A stretch of DNA of 32,495 nucleotides from Clostridia bacterium (GCA_017396225.1 JAFQMP010000020.1:1-32495), one strand, 5' to 3'. Shown: positions 24,264-32,448, counted from the first letter of the stretch. The notes: generated from the letters alone by a model not told the origin. Numbers and translations: made by a program.

Positions 24264-25127
24264 ATGAAACAGAATCTGCTCCAGCGCATCACCGCGCAAA
24301 TGCCTGAGTTTTCCAAGGGACAGCGCTCAATTGCGCAGTACATTTTGGCGCATTATGACCGCGCCGCCTATATGACGGCATCAAAGCTTGGTGCACTGGT
24401 TGAGGTGTCTGAGTCCACGGTTGTGCGCTTTGCCAATGAGCTTGGCTTTGAGGGATATCCCGAGATGCAGCGTGCCCTGCAGGAGCTGACACGCACCAAC
24501 CTGACTGCCGCCCAGCGTATGGAGGTTGCGGGGAATCTTTTTGACCGCGACACCGTGCTTGATAAGGTGCTTTTGGGTGATGCCGATAAAATCCGTCACA
24601 CGCTGGAGGGGATTGACCGCGCCGCGTTTGCCACTGCGGTGGAGCGCATTGTTGCCGCCCGCAATATTTATATTCTCGGTGTGCGCTCCTCTGCCTTTCT
24701 TGCCGATTTCCTGACCTTTAATTTCCGTATGATTTGTGATAATGTCCGTGCCGTGGAGGGCACGTCGGGCACCGAGATTTTTGAGCAGATTCTCGATATC
24801 GGTCCTGCGGACGTGCTGATTGCAATCAGCTTTCCCCGTTATTCGACCCGCACCGTCCGTGCCGTGGAGTTTGCCAAGCGCGCAGGGGCTGACGTGGTTG
24901 CCATTACCGACAGCGTAACCTCGCCGCTTGCGGCGGGTGCCGACCAGCTTCTCACGGCACGCAGCGATATGGCGTCCTTTGTCGATTCGCTTGTGGCCCC
25001 TCTCAGCATCATCAATGCGATGCTTGCCGCCGTGTCCCTTGCCAAGCCCGATGAGGTTGCAGCACGCCTGCACCGTCTGGAGGGTATCTGGGACGAGTAC
25101 GAGGTCTACGATAAAAACAGCGTATGA
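24264..25127 (+). CDS. MurR/RpiR family transcriptional regulator
   Basis: 287 residues from the ATG that follows CGGAGGTAACT. The N-terminal helix-turn-helix domain (1-77) has the typical FSKGQRSIAQYILAHYDRAA and ALVEVSESTVVRFANELGFE. A SIS domain (about 125-260) that senses phosphosugars has IYILGVRSSAFLADFLTFNF and the LIAISFPRYSTRTV segment. The ligand is not predictable. It starts an operon with a flavoprotein and lipid, nucleotide and isoprenoid genes, not a sugar catabolic cluster. Its stop overlaps the next start (ATGA). Confidence 0.9.
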   Translation: MKQNLLQRITAQMPEFSKGQRSIAQYILAHYDRAAYMTASKLGALVEVSESTVVRFANELGFEGYPEMQRALQELTRTNLTAAQRMEVAGNLFDRDTVLDKVLLGDADKIRHTLEGIDRAAFATAVERIVAARNIYILGVRSSAFLADFLTFNFRMICDNVRAVEGTSGTEIFEQILDIGPADVLIAISFPRYSTRTVRAVEFAKRAGADVVAITDSVTSPLAAGADQLLTARSDMASFVDSLVAPLSIINAMLAAVSLAKPDEVAARLHRLEGIWDEYEVYDKNSV

Positions 25128-26365
25128 GTGAAATTGCAATTGTAGGTGGCGGTGCCGCAGGCCTGATGGCGGCGATTCACGCCGCAAGGCTCGGTGCCAC
25201 CGTCACGGTTTTTGAAAAAAACGAGCACCCTGCCCGTAAGCTTCGCATCACGGGTAAGGGGCGCTGTAATGTAACAAATCATTGCACGCGCGATGTGTTT
25301 TTTGCCAATATTACGGGTAATGCCCGCTTTCTTTATTCGGCGTGGGACCGCTTTTCCGCTGAGGATACCGAGGCCTTTTTTGAGGCGCTGGGTGTGCCCC
25401 TCAAGGTGGAGCGCGGCAACCGCGTTTTCCCTGTGTCCGATAAGGCAACCGATATTGTTGATGCCCTGGTAAAGGAGTGCCGCACGCGCGGTGTGCAGAT
25501 TCGCCGTCAGGCGGTCAAGGCGCTGCTCATTGAGGACGGTGTTGCCGTTGGCGTCGTGCTTCCCACAGGCGAGGCACGCTTTGATGCCGTTATTGTTGCC
25601 ACGGGCGGTCTTTCTTACCCCAAAACAGGCTCTACGGGTGACGGCCTGCGCTTTGCGCGCGCAGCGGGCCTTGCCGTAACGCCCACCGTGCCCTCGCTGG
25701 TGCCGCTGATGGAGGAGGGCAGGTTTTGCGCCTCCGTGCAGGGGCTTTCGCTCCGTAACGTGCGCCTGACTGCGCGCGATACGCGGACAGGGAAAACAGT
25801 TTTTACCGACTTCGGTGAAATGCTTTTTACCCATTATGGCTTGTCAGGCCCCCTGGTGCTTTCCGCCTCGGCACATCTTGCCGATATGGAGGCGGGGCGC
25901 TACGAGCTGCTGATTGACCTTAAGCCTGCGTTGGACGAAAAAACGCTTGATGCGCGGTTGCTTTCGGATTTTGCCAAGTATCAGAACAGGGATTTTGCAA
26001 ACGCCCTCTCTGACTTGCTGCCCCAAAAGCTGATAGCACCCCTGATTGCCAAATCAGGCATTGACCCACACAAAAAGGTGAATGCTATTACGAGAGAGGA
26101 GCGTGCAAGGCTTCTCGCGCTTTTCAAGGCGCTGCCCATAGTCGTGCGCGGTTTCCGTCCGATTGATGAGGCAATTATCACCAAGGGTGGTGTTGCACTC
26201 TCCGAAATCACGCCGAGCACCATGGGTGCCAAGCGTGTGAAGGGCCTGTATTTTGCAGGCGAGGTGCTTGACCTTGATGCCTATACGGGGGGCTTTAATC
26301 TTCAGATTGCATTTTCTACCGCAGTGCTTGCGGGTGAGAGCGCGGCGTGTGCGCTCAATTCATAA
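25124..26365 (+). CDS. NAD(P)/FAD-dependent oxidoreductase, HI0933/BaiN-like
   Basis: 413 residues. The Rossmann FAD motif GGGAAG is at 8-13 (IAIVGGGAAGLMAA), followed by KLRITGKGRCNVTN, the family signature. The C-terminal FAD-contacting block GLYFAGEVLDLDAYTGGFNL completes the HI0933-like pattern. The family includes BaiN, a proposed bile-acid oxidoreductase, but most members are housekeeping genes of unknown substrate that often lie next to cmk in Clostridia, as here. I would not infer bile acid activity. It overlaps rpiR by four bases and lies 16 bases before cmk. Confidence 0.88.
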   Translation: MSEIAIVGGGAAGLMAAIHAARLGATVTVFEKNEHPARKLRITGKGRCNVTNHCTRDVFFANITGNARFLYSAWDRFSAEDTEAFFEALGVPLKVERGNRVFPVSDKATDIVDALVKECRTRGVQIRRQAVKALLIEDGVAVGVVLPTGEARFDAVIVATGGLSYPKTGSTGDGLRFARAAGLAVTPTVPSLVPLMEEGRFCASVQGLSLRNVRLTARDTRTGKTVFTDFGEMLFTHYGLSGPLVLSASAHLADMEAGRYELLIDLKPALDEKTLDARLLSDFAKYQNRDFANALSDLLPQKLIAPLIAKSGIDPHKKVNAITREERARLLALFKALPIVVRGFRPIDEAIITKGGVALSEITPSTMGAKRVKGLYFAGEVLDLDAYTGGFNLQIAFSTAVLAGESAACALNS

Positions 26366-26381
26366 TCAGAAGGAGTATGTT

Positions 26382-27056
26382 ATGATTCAGATTGCCATTG
26401 ACGGTCCCAGCGGTGCGGGAAAAAGCAGTATTGCCAAGGCAGTTGCCGCAAAGCTTGGTATCGTTTACGTGGATACGGGTGCACTTTACCGCACTGTCGG
26501 CTACTATGTAAGAGGCAAGGGGATTGCCCGTACCGATGCGGAGGGGACGATTGCCTGTCTGCCCGATATTAAAATTGAGGTGCGTTACGAGAACGGCGCA
26601 CAGCATGTTTATCTCAACGGTGAGGACCTCGGTGACCGCATTCGCGAGCCTGAGATTTCGATGTACGCCTCTGCTGTTTCTGCCGTGCCCGCCGTGCGTG
26701 CATTTCTGCTTGACACACAGCGCGATATCGCTGCCAAAAGCAGCGTGATTATGGACGGTCGCGACATCGGCACGGTGATTTTGCCAAACGCCGATGTAAA
26801 AATCTTTATGACCGCATCGAATGAGGCGCGCGCCGCGCGCCGCACCAAGGAGCTTCTTGCCAAGGGCATTGACGCAAACTATGAGGACGTGCTGCGCGAG
26901 ATGATTGAGCGCGACACGAATGACCGCAATCGCGCGGTCGCGCCCGCTGTTGCTGCCCCCGATGCCATTTATCTTGATAATTCTCTGATGAGCATCGAGG
27001 AGAATGTGCAGGCAGTGCTCGACATTATCTATGAAAAAACAGGTGTAACGGTATGA
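26382..27056 (+). CDS. cmk: Cytidylate kinase
   Basis: 224 residues from the ATG after AAGGAGTATGTT; an in-frame extension upstream lies inside the preceding gene. P-loop GPSGAGKSS at 8-16, VDTGALYR for the CMP site, and the MDGRDIGTVILPNADVKIF block. It phosphorylates CMP and dCMP with ATP. Its stop overlaps the plsC start as ATGA. Confidence 0.96.
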   Translation: MIQIAIDGPSGAGKSSIAKAVAAKLGIVYVDTGALYRTVGYYVRGKGIARTDAEGTIACLPDIKIEVRYENGAQHVYLNGEDLGDRIREPEISMYASAVSAVPAVRAFLLDTQRDIAAKSSVIMDGRDIGTVILPNADVKIFMTASNEARAARRTKELLAKGIDANYEDVLREMIERDTNDRNRAVAPAVAAPDAIYLDNSLMSIEENVQAVLDIIYEKTGVTV

Positions 27057-27682
27057 AAAGCCTTGTTTATCGCATCGTCCGCTTTATCGTCTGGCTGCCT
27101 GTTAAGCTTCTGTTTCGTGTGCATTGGCAGGACCGCGGAAACGAGCCCTTGCCCGAGTCGGGCCCCTATCTTGTCTGTGCCAATCACCAGACCGCGCTTG
27201 ACGTGATTTTTCTGGCGACTGTTTTGCGCCGTCAGCAGCCGCACTTTATGGCGAAGGCAGAGCTTTTCAAGGTGCCCGTGCTCGGGTGGCTTATCAGAAA
27301 GCTCGGTGCCTTTCCCGTGGCGCGCGGCAAGGGTGACGTGGGTGCCATTAAGCACGCCATTAAGCTTCTCGAGGGCGGTCGCTCCGTGGGCGTATTTCCG
27401 CAGGGCACGCGTATGCCGGGGCGCGAGCTGCGCGATTGCAGCGTGAAGGCGGGCGCAGGTATGATTGCCGCCCGTGCGGGTGCGCAGGTGCTGCCTGTCT
27501 ATATCAAAATGAAAAAGCGCAGCTGGCGCTTCCTTCGCCGTGTTGACGTGATTGTCGGCAAGCCCATTCCCTTTGCCGATTTTCACTACAATCCCGCGGC
27601 ATCGGGAGAATATGCACGTATTACGGGTGAAATCTATGAGCAGATTTGCCTGCTTGACGAGGCGGACAGATGCCAGAGGTAA
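27053..27682 (+). CDS. plsC: 1-acyl-sn-glycerol-3-phosphate acyltransferase
   Basis: 209 residues with an N-terminal hydrophobic segment (5-23) that attaches it to the membrane. The acyltransferase motifs are visible: NHQTALD with H45 and D50 (HX4D), and FPQGTRMPG at 115-123. The second motif normally reads FPEGTR; here Gln replaces Glu. It makes phosphatidic acid from lysophosphatidic acid. It is sandwiched between cmk (4-base overlap) and ispH-rpsA (13-base overlap). Confidence 0.92.
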   Translation: MKSLVYRIVRFIVWLPVKLLFRVHWQDRGNEPLPESGPYLVCANHQTALDVIFLATVLRRQQPHFMAKAELFKVPVLGWLIRKLGAFPVARGKGDVGAIKHAIKLLEGGRSVGVFPQGTRMPGRELRDCSVKAGAGMIAARAGAQVLPVYIKMKKRSWRFLRRVDVIVGKPIPFADFHYNPAASGEYARITGEIYEQICLLDEADRCQR

Positions 27683-29697
27683 TGATTGCAAAAAATGCGG
27701 GCTTTTGCCCCGGTGTCAAGGCGGCGACCGACCGTCTGGAGCGCGTCATTCTCGCGCGCCGTGCGGGGGAACGTATTTTCACCCTGGGATATCTGATTCA
27801 CAATGAGGAGTATAACGAGGGACTTGCCGCACGCGGCGTTGTCGCCGTTTCGGTTGATGAGATTGATGCGCTGGCTGCGGAGGCTACCGAGCAAGCCCCC
27901 GTCACGCTCCTGATTCGTGCCCACGGTGTCAGACGTGAGGTGAGCGAGGCGCTCGCGCGCTATGCTGCCGCAAACCCCGCCTTTACGGTCATTGATTGCA
28001 CCTGTCCCTTTGTGACAAAAATTCACCGCATCGCGACCGACCTTTCGGAGAAAGGGGCGGATACTCACGTGTTTATCTGCATCGGAAATGAGAAGCACCC
28101 CGAGGTGGAGGGCTTTATGAGCTGCTTTGCGGGTGAAAAGTATGTGTTTGTCGATGCACAGGCGCTGGAAAAGGCGCTTCAAGGCTGGCTTTTCCCCCTT
28201 ATTTCGGCAAAAATTCCCGCAATTGTCGCGCAAACGACGCAGAATCTGATTGAATGGAAAAAATGTCAAAAACTTTTCAAAAAGGTCTGTACAAATGCGT
28301 TAATTTTTGATACAATATGTAATGTTACCGATGTGAGACAGACTGAGGCGGCTACGCTTGCCGCAGCGTGTGACGGTATGGTTGTCATCGGCGGTGTCAG
28401 AAGCTCCAATACTGCAAAGCTTTATGATATCTGTCGCGCGCACTGCGCCGACACCCTGCGCGTGACCGACAGCTCGCAGCTGTCCGCCGCACATTCGTAT
28501 TCATTAACCCATCGCAAAGTGGGTATAGTGGCGGGTGCATCGACCCCGCGAGAAATCATTGAGGAGGTATATAGAACAATGACTGAAGCAGAAAACTTTG
28601 CGAAAATGCTTGAAGAGACTGAAGTCAAAAATTTACATACAGGAGCAATCGTTACCGGTACCGTGTCCCACGTTTCGGACACTGAGCTGCAGCTGGACCT
28701 TGGCGCCGGCGTGACCGGCTACATCAAGGCCGACCGCGTAACCGACGACCCCTCTGTAAAGCTGACTGAGGCCTTCAAGGTAGGTGACGTTATCGAGGCG
28801 AAGGTAATTCGCGTCAGCGACATCGAGGGTGTTGCTGAGCTTGACAAGCGTCGTGTTGACTCCGGCAAGAACTGGGAGAAGATTGTTGCAGCGAAGGAGG
28901 AGGGTGCCGTGCTTGAGGCAACCGTTTCCGATGTTGTAAAGGGCGGCGTTACCGTATTTGTTTACGGCGTTCGCGTATTCATTCCCGCTTCTCAGACCGG
29001 TGTGCCGAAGGACGGCGACCTCGCTCCCCTGAAGGGTCAGACCGTCAAGTTCAAGGTTATCGAGACCAAGGAGCAGGGCCACAAGGCTATCGGTTCTATC
29101 CGTGTTGTGCTGCGTGAGGAGCGCCGCGCGGCTGAGGACGCCTTCTGGGGCGAGATTGAGGAGGGCAAGACCTACACCGGTGTTGTCAAGAGCATGACCT
29201 CTTACGGTGCATTTGTTGACCTTGGCGGCGTAGACGGCATGGTTCACACCACCGAGCTTTCCTGGAAGCACATCAAGTCCCCCGCAGAGGTTGTTTCCGT
29301 TGGCGAGACCATCACGGTATTCGTGAAGTCCTTCGACCGCGAGAAGCGCCGCATCTCCCTTGGCTACAAGACCGAGGAGTCGAACCCCTGGTTCATCTTC
29401 ACCGGCAAGTACCAGGTAGGTGACGTTGTTCCCGTAAAGATTGTCAGCATGATGCCCTTCGGTGCATTTGCGGAAATCGTTGACGGTGTAGATGGTCTGA
29501 TTCACATTTCCCAGATTGCCATGACCCGCATCGGCAAGCCCGAGGATGTGCTGGAAATCGGCCAGAGCATTGACGCAAAAATCATTGAGATTGACAGCGA
29601 GCGCGAGAAGGTCAGCCTTTCTATCCGTGCCCTGCTGGAGGAGGTTGCTGCCGAGGCTGCCGAGGAAGCAGCAGAGGCACCTGCTACCGAGGAATAA
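27670..29697 (+). CDS. ispH-rpsA: Fusion of 4-hydroxy-3-methylbut-2-enyl diphosphate reductase (IspH) and ribosomal protein S1
   Basis: 675 residues. Residues 1-300 are IspH, the last enzyme of the MEP pathway, with 4Fe-4S ligands C13 (GFCPGVK), C112 (CTCPFVTK) and C217 (TICNVT), plus H44, H143 and E145 (HPEVEG). Residues 304-675 are an S1-like protein with four S1 domains (about 318-384, 402-470, 487-557, 572-642) and an acidic tail. This fusion is known in Clostridia. The start at 27670 overlaps plsC and has GAGG seven bases upstream. Codon use changes near 28580: the S1 half uses the ribosomal-gene style while the IspH half does not. GGAGG and an ATG at 28579 could start S1 separately. Confidence 0.95.
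   Translation: MPEVMIAKNAGFCPGVKAATDRLERVILARRAGERIFTLGYLIHNEEYNEGLAARGVVAVSVDEIDALAAEATEQAPVTLLIRAHGVRREVSEALARYAAANPAFTVIDCTCPFVTKIHRIATDLSEKGADTHVFICIGNEKHPEVEGFMSCFAGEKYVFVDAQALEKALQGWLFPLISAKIPAIVAQTTQNLIEWKKCQKLFKKVCTNALIFDTICNVTDVRQTEAATLAAACDGMVVIGGVRSSNTAKLYDICRAHCADTLRVTDSSQLSAAHSYSLTHRKVGIVAGASTPREIIEEVYRTMTEAENFAKMLEETEVKNLHTGAIVTGTVSHVSDTELQLDLGAGVTGYIKADRVTDDPSVKLTEAFKVGDVIEAKVIRVSDIEGVAELDKRRVDSGKNWEKIVAAKEEGAVLEATVSDVVKGGVTVFVYGVRVFIPASQTGVPKDGDLAPLKGQTVKFKVIETKEQGHKAIGSIRVVLREERRAAEDAFWGEIEEGKTYTGVVKSMTSYGAFVDLGGVDGMVHTTELSWKHIKSPAEVVSVGETITVFVKSFDREKRRISLGYKTEESNPWFIFTGKYQVGDVVPVKIVSMMPFGAFAEIVDGVDGLIHISQIAMTRIGKPEDVLEIGQSIDAKIIEIDSEREKVSLSIRALLEEVAAEAAEEAAEAPATEE
28288..28316 (+). 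promoter_or_regulatory. Possible internal promoter within the IspH coding part
   Basis: TGTACA at 28288-28293 and TACAAT at 28311-28316 with a 17-base spacer, lying in an unusually AT-rich patch (about 28256-28330) of an otherwise GC-rich coding region. If active it would give an mRNA for the S1 half with a leader of about 260 bases. Confidence 0.35.
28561..28581 (+). promoter_or_regulatory. Internal ribosome binding site and ATG at the S1 junction
   Basis: GAGGAGG at 28561-28567 is followed after 11 bases by an in-frame ATG at 28579, exactly at the border of the IspH and S1 parts. Starting there gives MTEAENFAKMLEE and a free 372-residue S1 protein. The same bases encode IIEEVYRTM in the fusion, so the signal may be partly due to coding. 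Confidence 0.5.
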
Positions 29698-29710
29698 TAT
29701 TTGATTTGTC

Positions 29711-29743
29711 AAAAAATCCCGCGCTACGGCGCGGGATTTTTTT
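29711..29743. terminator. Intrinsic terminator after ispH-rpsA
   Basis: A perfect stem ATCCCGCGC/GCGCGGGAT with a TACG loop, six A before and seven T after, thirteen bases after the stop codon. It ends the operon that starts at rpiR. Confidence 0.93.
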
Positions 29744-29752
29744 GCAAATTCA

Positions 29753-29782
29753 TTGACATAGCGCGCGGAATTGTGCTATAAT
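29753..29782 (+). promoter_or_regulatory. Promoter of the MgsA-like gene (and probably thrS)
   Basis: TTGACA at 29753-29758 and TATAAT at 29777-29782, spacer 18. The start of transcription would be near 29790, just before the MgsA-like gene. Confidence 0.85.
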
Positions 29783-29834
29783 ATATAAGAATAGAAGGTT
29801 TTCTATGATTGACAGTGAAGGGAAGGTGTACGAA

Positions 29835-30260
29835 ATGGAAATAGCCATTATCGCGGCTGACGTCAAAAAAGAGCTGATGACACAGCTTTGTATTGCTTAC
29901 TGCGGTATTTTAAGTAAGCATAACCTTTGTGCCACCAACATCACAGCCAAGTATATTTCTGAGGCAACAGGCCTTCAGATTGAAAGATTGCTCACAGGTG
30001 AGCAGGGCGGCGAGCAGCAGATTGCCACGCGCGTTGCTTACAATGAGATTGATATTCTGCTTTATTTCCGCGACACGCGCCCTGATGCACCCTACGATAA
30101 GGAGGGGGAGGAGCTGCTGCTTGCGTGTGACCGTTATAATATCCCCGTTGCGACCAATATCGCCTCTGCCGAGGTGTTGATTACCGCACTTGACCGCGGC
30201 GACCTTGATTGGCGCAATTTCCTCAATCCGCGCAGCGAATATAACCGCAAGCGCAAATAA
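29835..30260 (+). CDS. Methylglyoxal synthase-like protein with altered active site
   Basis: 141 residues from the ATG at 29835, which gives the family-like start MEIAIIAADVKKELM and has AAGGTG upstream; an in-frame ATG at 29805 with its own AAGGTT is also possible. It aligns along its whole length with MgsA: AYCGILSKHNLCATNITAKY, ISEATGLQIERLLTGEQGGE, YFRDTRPDAPYDKE and the C-terminal NIPVATNIASAEVLI. Most key residues of the E. coli enzyme differ: H19 is Ala8, D71 is Glu60, H98 is Tyr87 and D101 is Glu90. The phosphate loop ATGTTG reads ATNITA. D20 and D91 are kept (Asp9, Asp80). It therefore probably does not make methylglyoxal from dihydroxyacetone phosphate; a binding or regulatory role is possible. 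thrS follows after a T-box. Confidence 0.8.
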   Translation: MEIAIIAADVKKELMTQLCIAYCGILSKHNLCATNITAKYISEATGLQIERLLTGEQGGEQQIATRVAYNEIDILLYFRDTRPDAPYDKEGEELLLACDRYNIPVATNIASAEVLITALDRGDLDWRNFLNPRSEYNRKRK

Positions 30261-30456
30261 CGTGCTTGGAACAAGCCTGACGGCAGACCCGTACAGAGAG
30301 AGAATCCTTGGCTGTAAGATTCTTCGGTGACACCGTGTCAGGTACCGCCCAAGTGCCATTCTTTATACGTATTTGAGTAAAATTACGGGTGGAACCGTGT
30401 AATTGGTATCAATTGCACCCCGATAAGGCCTTTTGCCTTGTCGGGGTGTATTTTTT
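30261..30456 (+). promoter_or_regulatory. T-box riboswitch leader of thrS (threonine)
   Basis: Stem I is formed by GCTTGG...CCAAG and CCTGAC/GTCAGG, with the specifier loop between them reading GGTACCGCC, so the specifier is ACC (Thr) at 30344-30346. The distal part has AGAGAGAATC, CTTGGCTGTAA and GATTC. The T-box core is GGGTGGAACCGTGT at 30387-30400, a variant of the usual GGTGGNACCGCG. A 14-bp terminator stem (30416-30429 with 30435-30448, one G-T pair) and TTTTTT follow. The leader begins right after the MgsA-like stop and no separate promoter is seen, so the upstream promoter at 29753 probably drives it. Confidence 0.93.
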
Positions 30457-30495
30457 ATAAAATTCATCAGATAATTCTTTAAGGAGTGTTTTGAT

Positions 30496-32433
30496 ATGTT
30501 TCAGGTAAAATTTGCCGAAAAAACAATGAGCTTTGATGCACCGCTTTCGGTTTTTGATGCGGCCAAGGCTGCCGAGCTTGTCAGCCGCGCACATCTCGCC
30601 GCGGAGGTGGACGGCGTACTGGTGGCGATGACGCATCAGCTTTCCGCCGATTGCGAGGTCAAGCTGCTGACCTATGCCGATGAGGGCGGCAAGCGCGTAT
30701 TCAATCATACCGCCGCACACGTGCTGGCACAGGCGGTCAAACGCCTGTATCCCGCCTGCAAGCTGACGATTGGCCCTGCAATCGAGGGCGGCTTTTATTA
30801 CGACTTTGACAGCGACACCCCCTTCTCCGCAGAGGTGCTTTCCGCACTGGAGGGTGAGATGAAGAAGATTGTCAAGGAAAATCTCCTGATTGAGCGCTTT
30901 GAGCTGCCCCGCGCAGAGGCGGTTGCACTGATGGAGGAGCGCGCCGAGCCCTACAAGGTACAGCTTATCAATGAGCTGCCTGCGGACGCTGTTATCAGCT
31001 TTTACCGTCAGGGTGAGTTCGTTGACCTCTGCGCAGGCCCTCACCTCTTTGCCACGGGTGCCGTGAAGGCATTCAAGCTGACGCAGTGTACCGGTGCCTA
31101 CTGGAAGGGCGACCAGAGCAACAAGATGCTGCAGCGCGTTTACGGCGTGGCCTTCCCCTCTAAGGACGAGCTGAAGGCGCATTTGGAGGCGCTGGAGGAG
31201 GCAAGACGCCGCGACCATAACAAGATTGGCCGTGAGCTGGAGTATTTCACTACCGTTGAGTCGATTGGTCAGGGTCTGCCGATTCTGCTGCCCAAGGGCG
31301 CACGCACCGTACAGATTCTGCAGCGCTGGATTGAGGACGAGGAGCAGAAGCGCGGCTATCTGCTGACCAAGACCCCCCTGATGGCAAAGCGCGACCTTTA
31401 TCGCATTTCGGGTCACTGGGACCATTACCGTGACGGTATGTTCATTCTGGGCGATGCCGAGGACGAAACCAAGGAATGCTTTGCCCTTCGCCCTATGACC
31501 TGCCCCTTCCAGTATCAGGTCTTCCTCAATAAAAAGCGCTCCTACCGCGAGCTGCCGATGCGCCTTGGCGAAACCTCCACGCTCTTCCGCAACGAGGATT
31601 CGGGTGAGATGCACGGCCTGATTCGCGTGCGTCAGTTCACGATTTCCGAGGGTCACCTTATCCTGCGCCCCGAGCAGCTGGAGGAGGAGTTCCGCGGCTG
31701 TCTGGAGCTTGCCAAGTACGTGCTTGACACCGTTGGTATGCTGGAAAACTGCAGCTTCCGCTTTTCGCAGTGGGACCCTGCCCGCGCAGGCATCAAGTAC
31801 GAGGGCACGGCAGAGCAGTGGGAGCACGCGCAGACTGTTATGGGTACTATCCTTGATAACCTCGGCGTGACCTATGAAATCGGCATTGATGAGGCTGCCT
31901 TCTATGGCCCCAAGCTGGATATCCAGTATAAGAACGTGTTTGGTAAAGAGGATACTATCGTGACCATTCAGATTGATATGCTGCTTGCCGAGAAGTTCGG
32001 TATGGAGTACGTCGATTCCGACGGTCAGATGAAGACCCCCTACATCATTCACCGCACCTCGCTTGGCTGCTACGAGCGCACTCTTGCTTACCTGATTGAG
32101 CGCTACGCAGGCGCACTGCCCACCTGGATGTCGCCTGAACAGGTACGTATTCTGCCTATCGGTGAGGAGCATATTGACTATGCGTATGCCGTGAGGAAGG
32201 CGCTTGCCGCAAGGGGTGTCCGAGTAGAGGTCGATGACCGCAATGAAACCATTGGTAAGAAGATTCGCACCGCCCAGCTCGAAAAGCTGCCCTATATGCT
32301 GGTTATCGGTGAAAACGAGATGACCGCAGGCACGGTTGCCGTGCGTTCCCGTAAGGCGGGCGATATGGGCGTGATGAGCGTGGACGATTTCGCCACCGCC
32401 ATTCTTGCCGAGATTGCCGAAAAGAGAAGATAA
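30496..32433 (+). CDS. thrS: Threonyl-tRNA synthetase
   Basis: 645 residues, the full class II enzyme. TGS domain 1-60; editing domain with H71, H75 (NHTAAHVLAQ), C179 and H183 (DLCAGPHL), which removes Ser from tRNA-Thr; catalytic core with zinc ligands C336 (MTCPFQ), H387 (SEGHLIL) and H519 (IIHRTS); and an anticodon-binding domain from about 545. The motif 3 region reads HRTSLGCYERTLAYLIE, as in many clostridial enzymes, rather than the E. coli HRAILGSMERF. AAGGAG lies ten bases before the ATG. It is regulated by the Thr T-box just upstream. Confidence 0.97.
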   Translation: MFQVKFAEKTMSFDAPLSVFDAAKAAELVSRAHLAAEVDGVLVAMTHQLSADCEVKLLTYADEGGKRVFNHTAAHVLAQAVKRLYPACKLTIGPAIEGGFYYDFDSDTPFSAEVLSALEGEMKKIVKENLLIERFELPRAEAVALMEERAEPYKVQLINELPADAVISFYRQGEFVDLCAGPHLFATGAVKAFKLTQCTGAYWKGDQSNKMLQRVYGVAFPSKDELKAHLEALEEARRRDHNKIGRELEYFTTVESIGQGLPILLPKGARTVQILQRWIEDEEQKRGYLLTKTPLMAKRDLYRISGHWDHYRDGMFILGDAEDETKECFALRPMTCPFQYQVFLNKKRSYRELPMRLGETSTLFRNEDSGEMHGLIRVRQFTISEGHLILRPEQLEEEFRGCLELAKYVLDTVGMLENCSFRFSQWDPARAGIKYEGTAEQWEHAQTVMGTILDNLGVTYEIGIDEAAFYGPKLDIQYKNVFGKEDTIVTIQIDMLLAEKFGMEYVDSDGQMKTPYIIHRTSLGCYERTLAYLIERYAGALPTWMSPEQVRILPIGEEHIDYAYAVRKALAARGVRVEVDDRNETIGKKIRTAQLEKLPYMLVIGENEMTAGTVAVRSRKAGDMGVMSVDDFATAILAEIAEKRR

Positions 32434-32448
32434 TTTTCAATAAAAAAC

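Noticed and set aside
25124-26365. Calling the flavoprotein a bile-acid 7-dehydroxylation enzyme (BaiN)
   Set aside because: The HI0933-like family is broad, the neighbours are housekeeping genes and no bai genes are present.
28633-29712. 359-codon open frame on the minus strand, opposite the S1 half of the fusion
   Set aside because: Antisense shadow of a strongly codon-biased gene; no family resemblance and no start signals.
29835-30260. Plain annotation as methylglyoxal synthase
   Set aside because: At least four catalytic residues and the phosphate loop are changed, so similarity supports only the fold.
30409-32172. 587-codon open frame on the minus strand, opposite thrS
   Set aside because: It mirrors the highly biased codons of thrS, has no recognisable family, no ribosome binding site, and crosses the T-box terminator.
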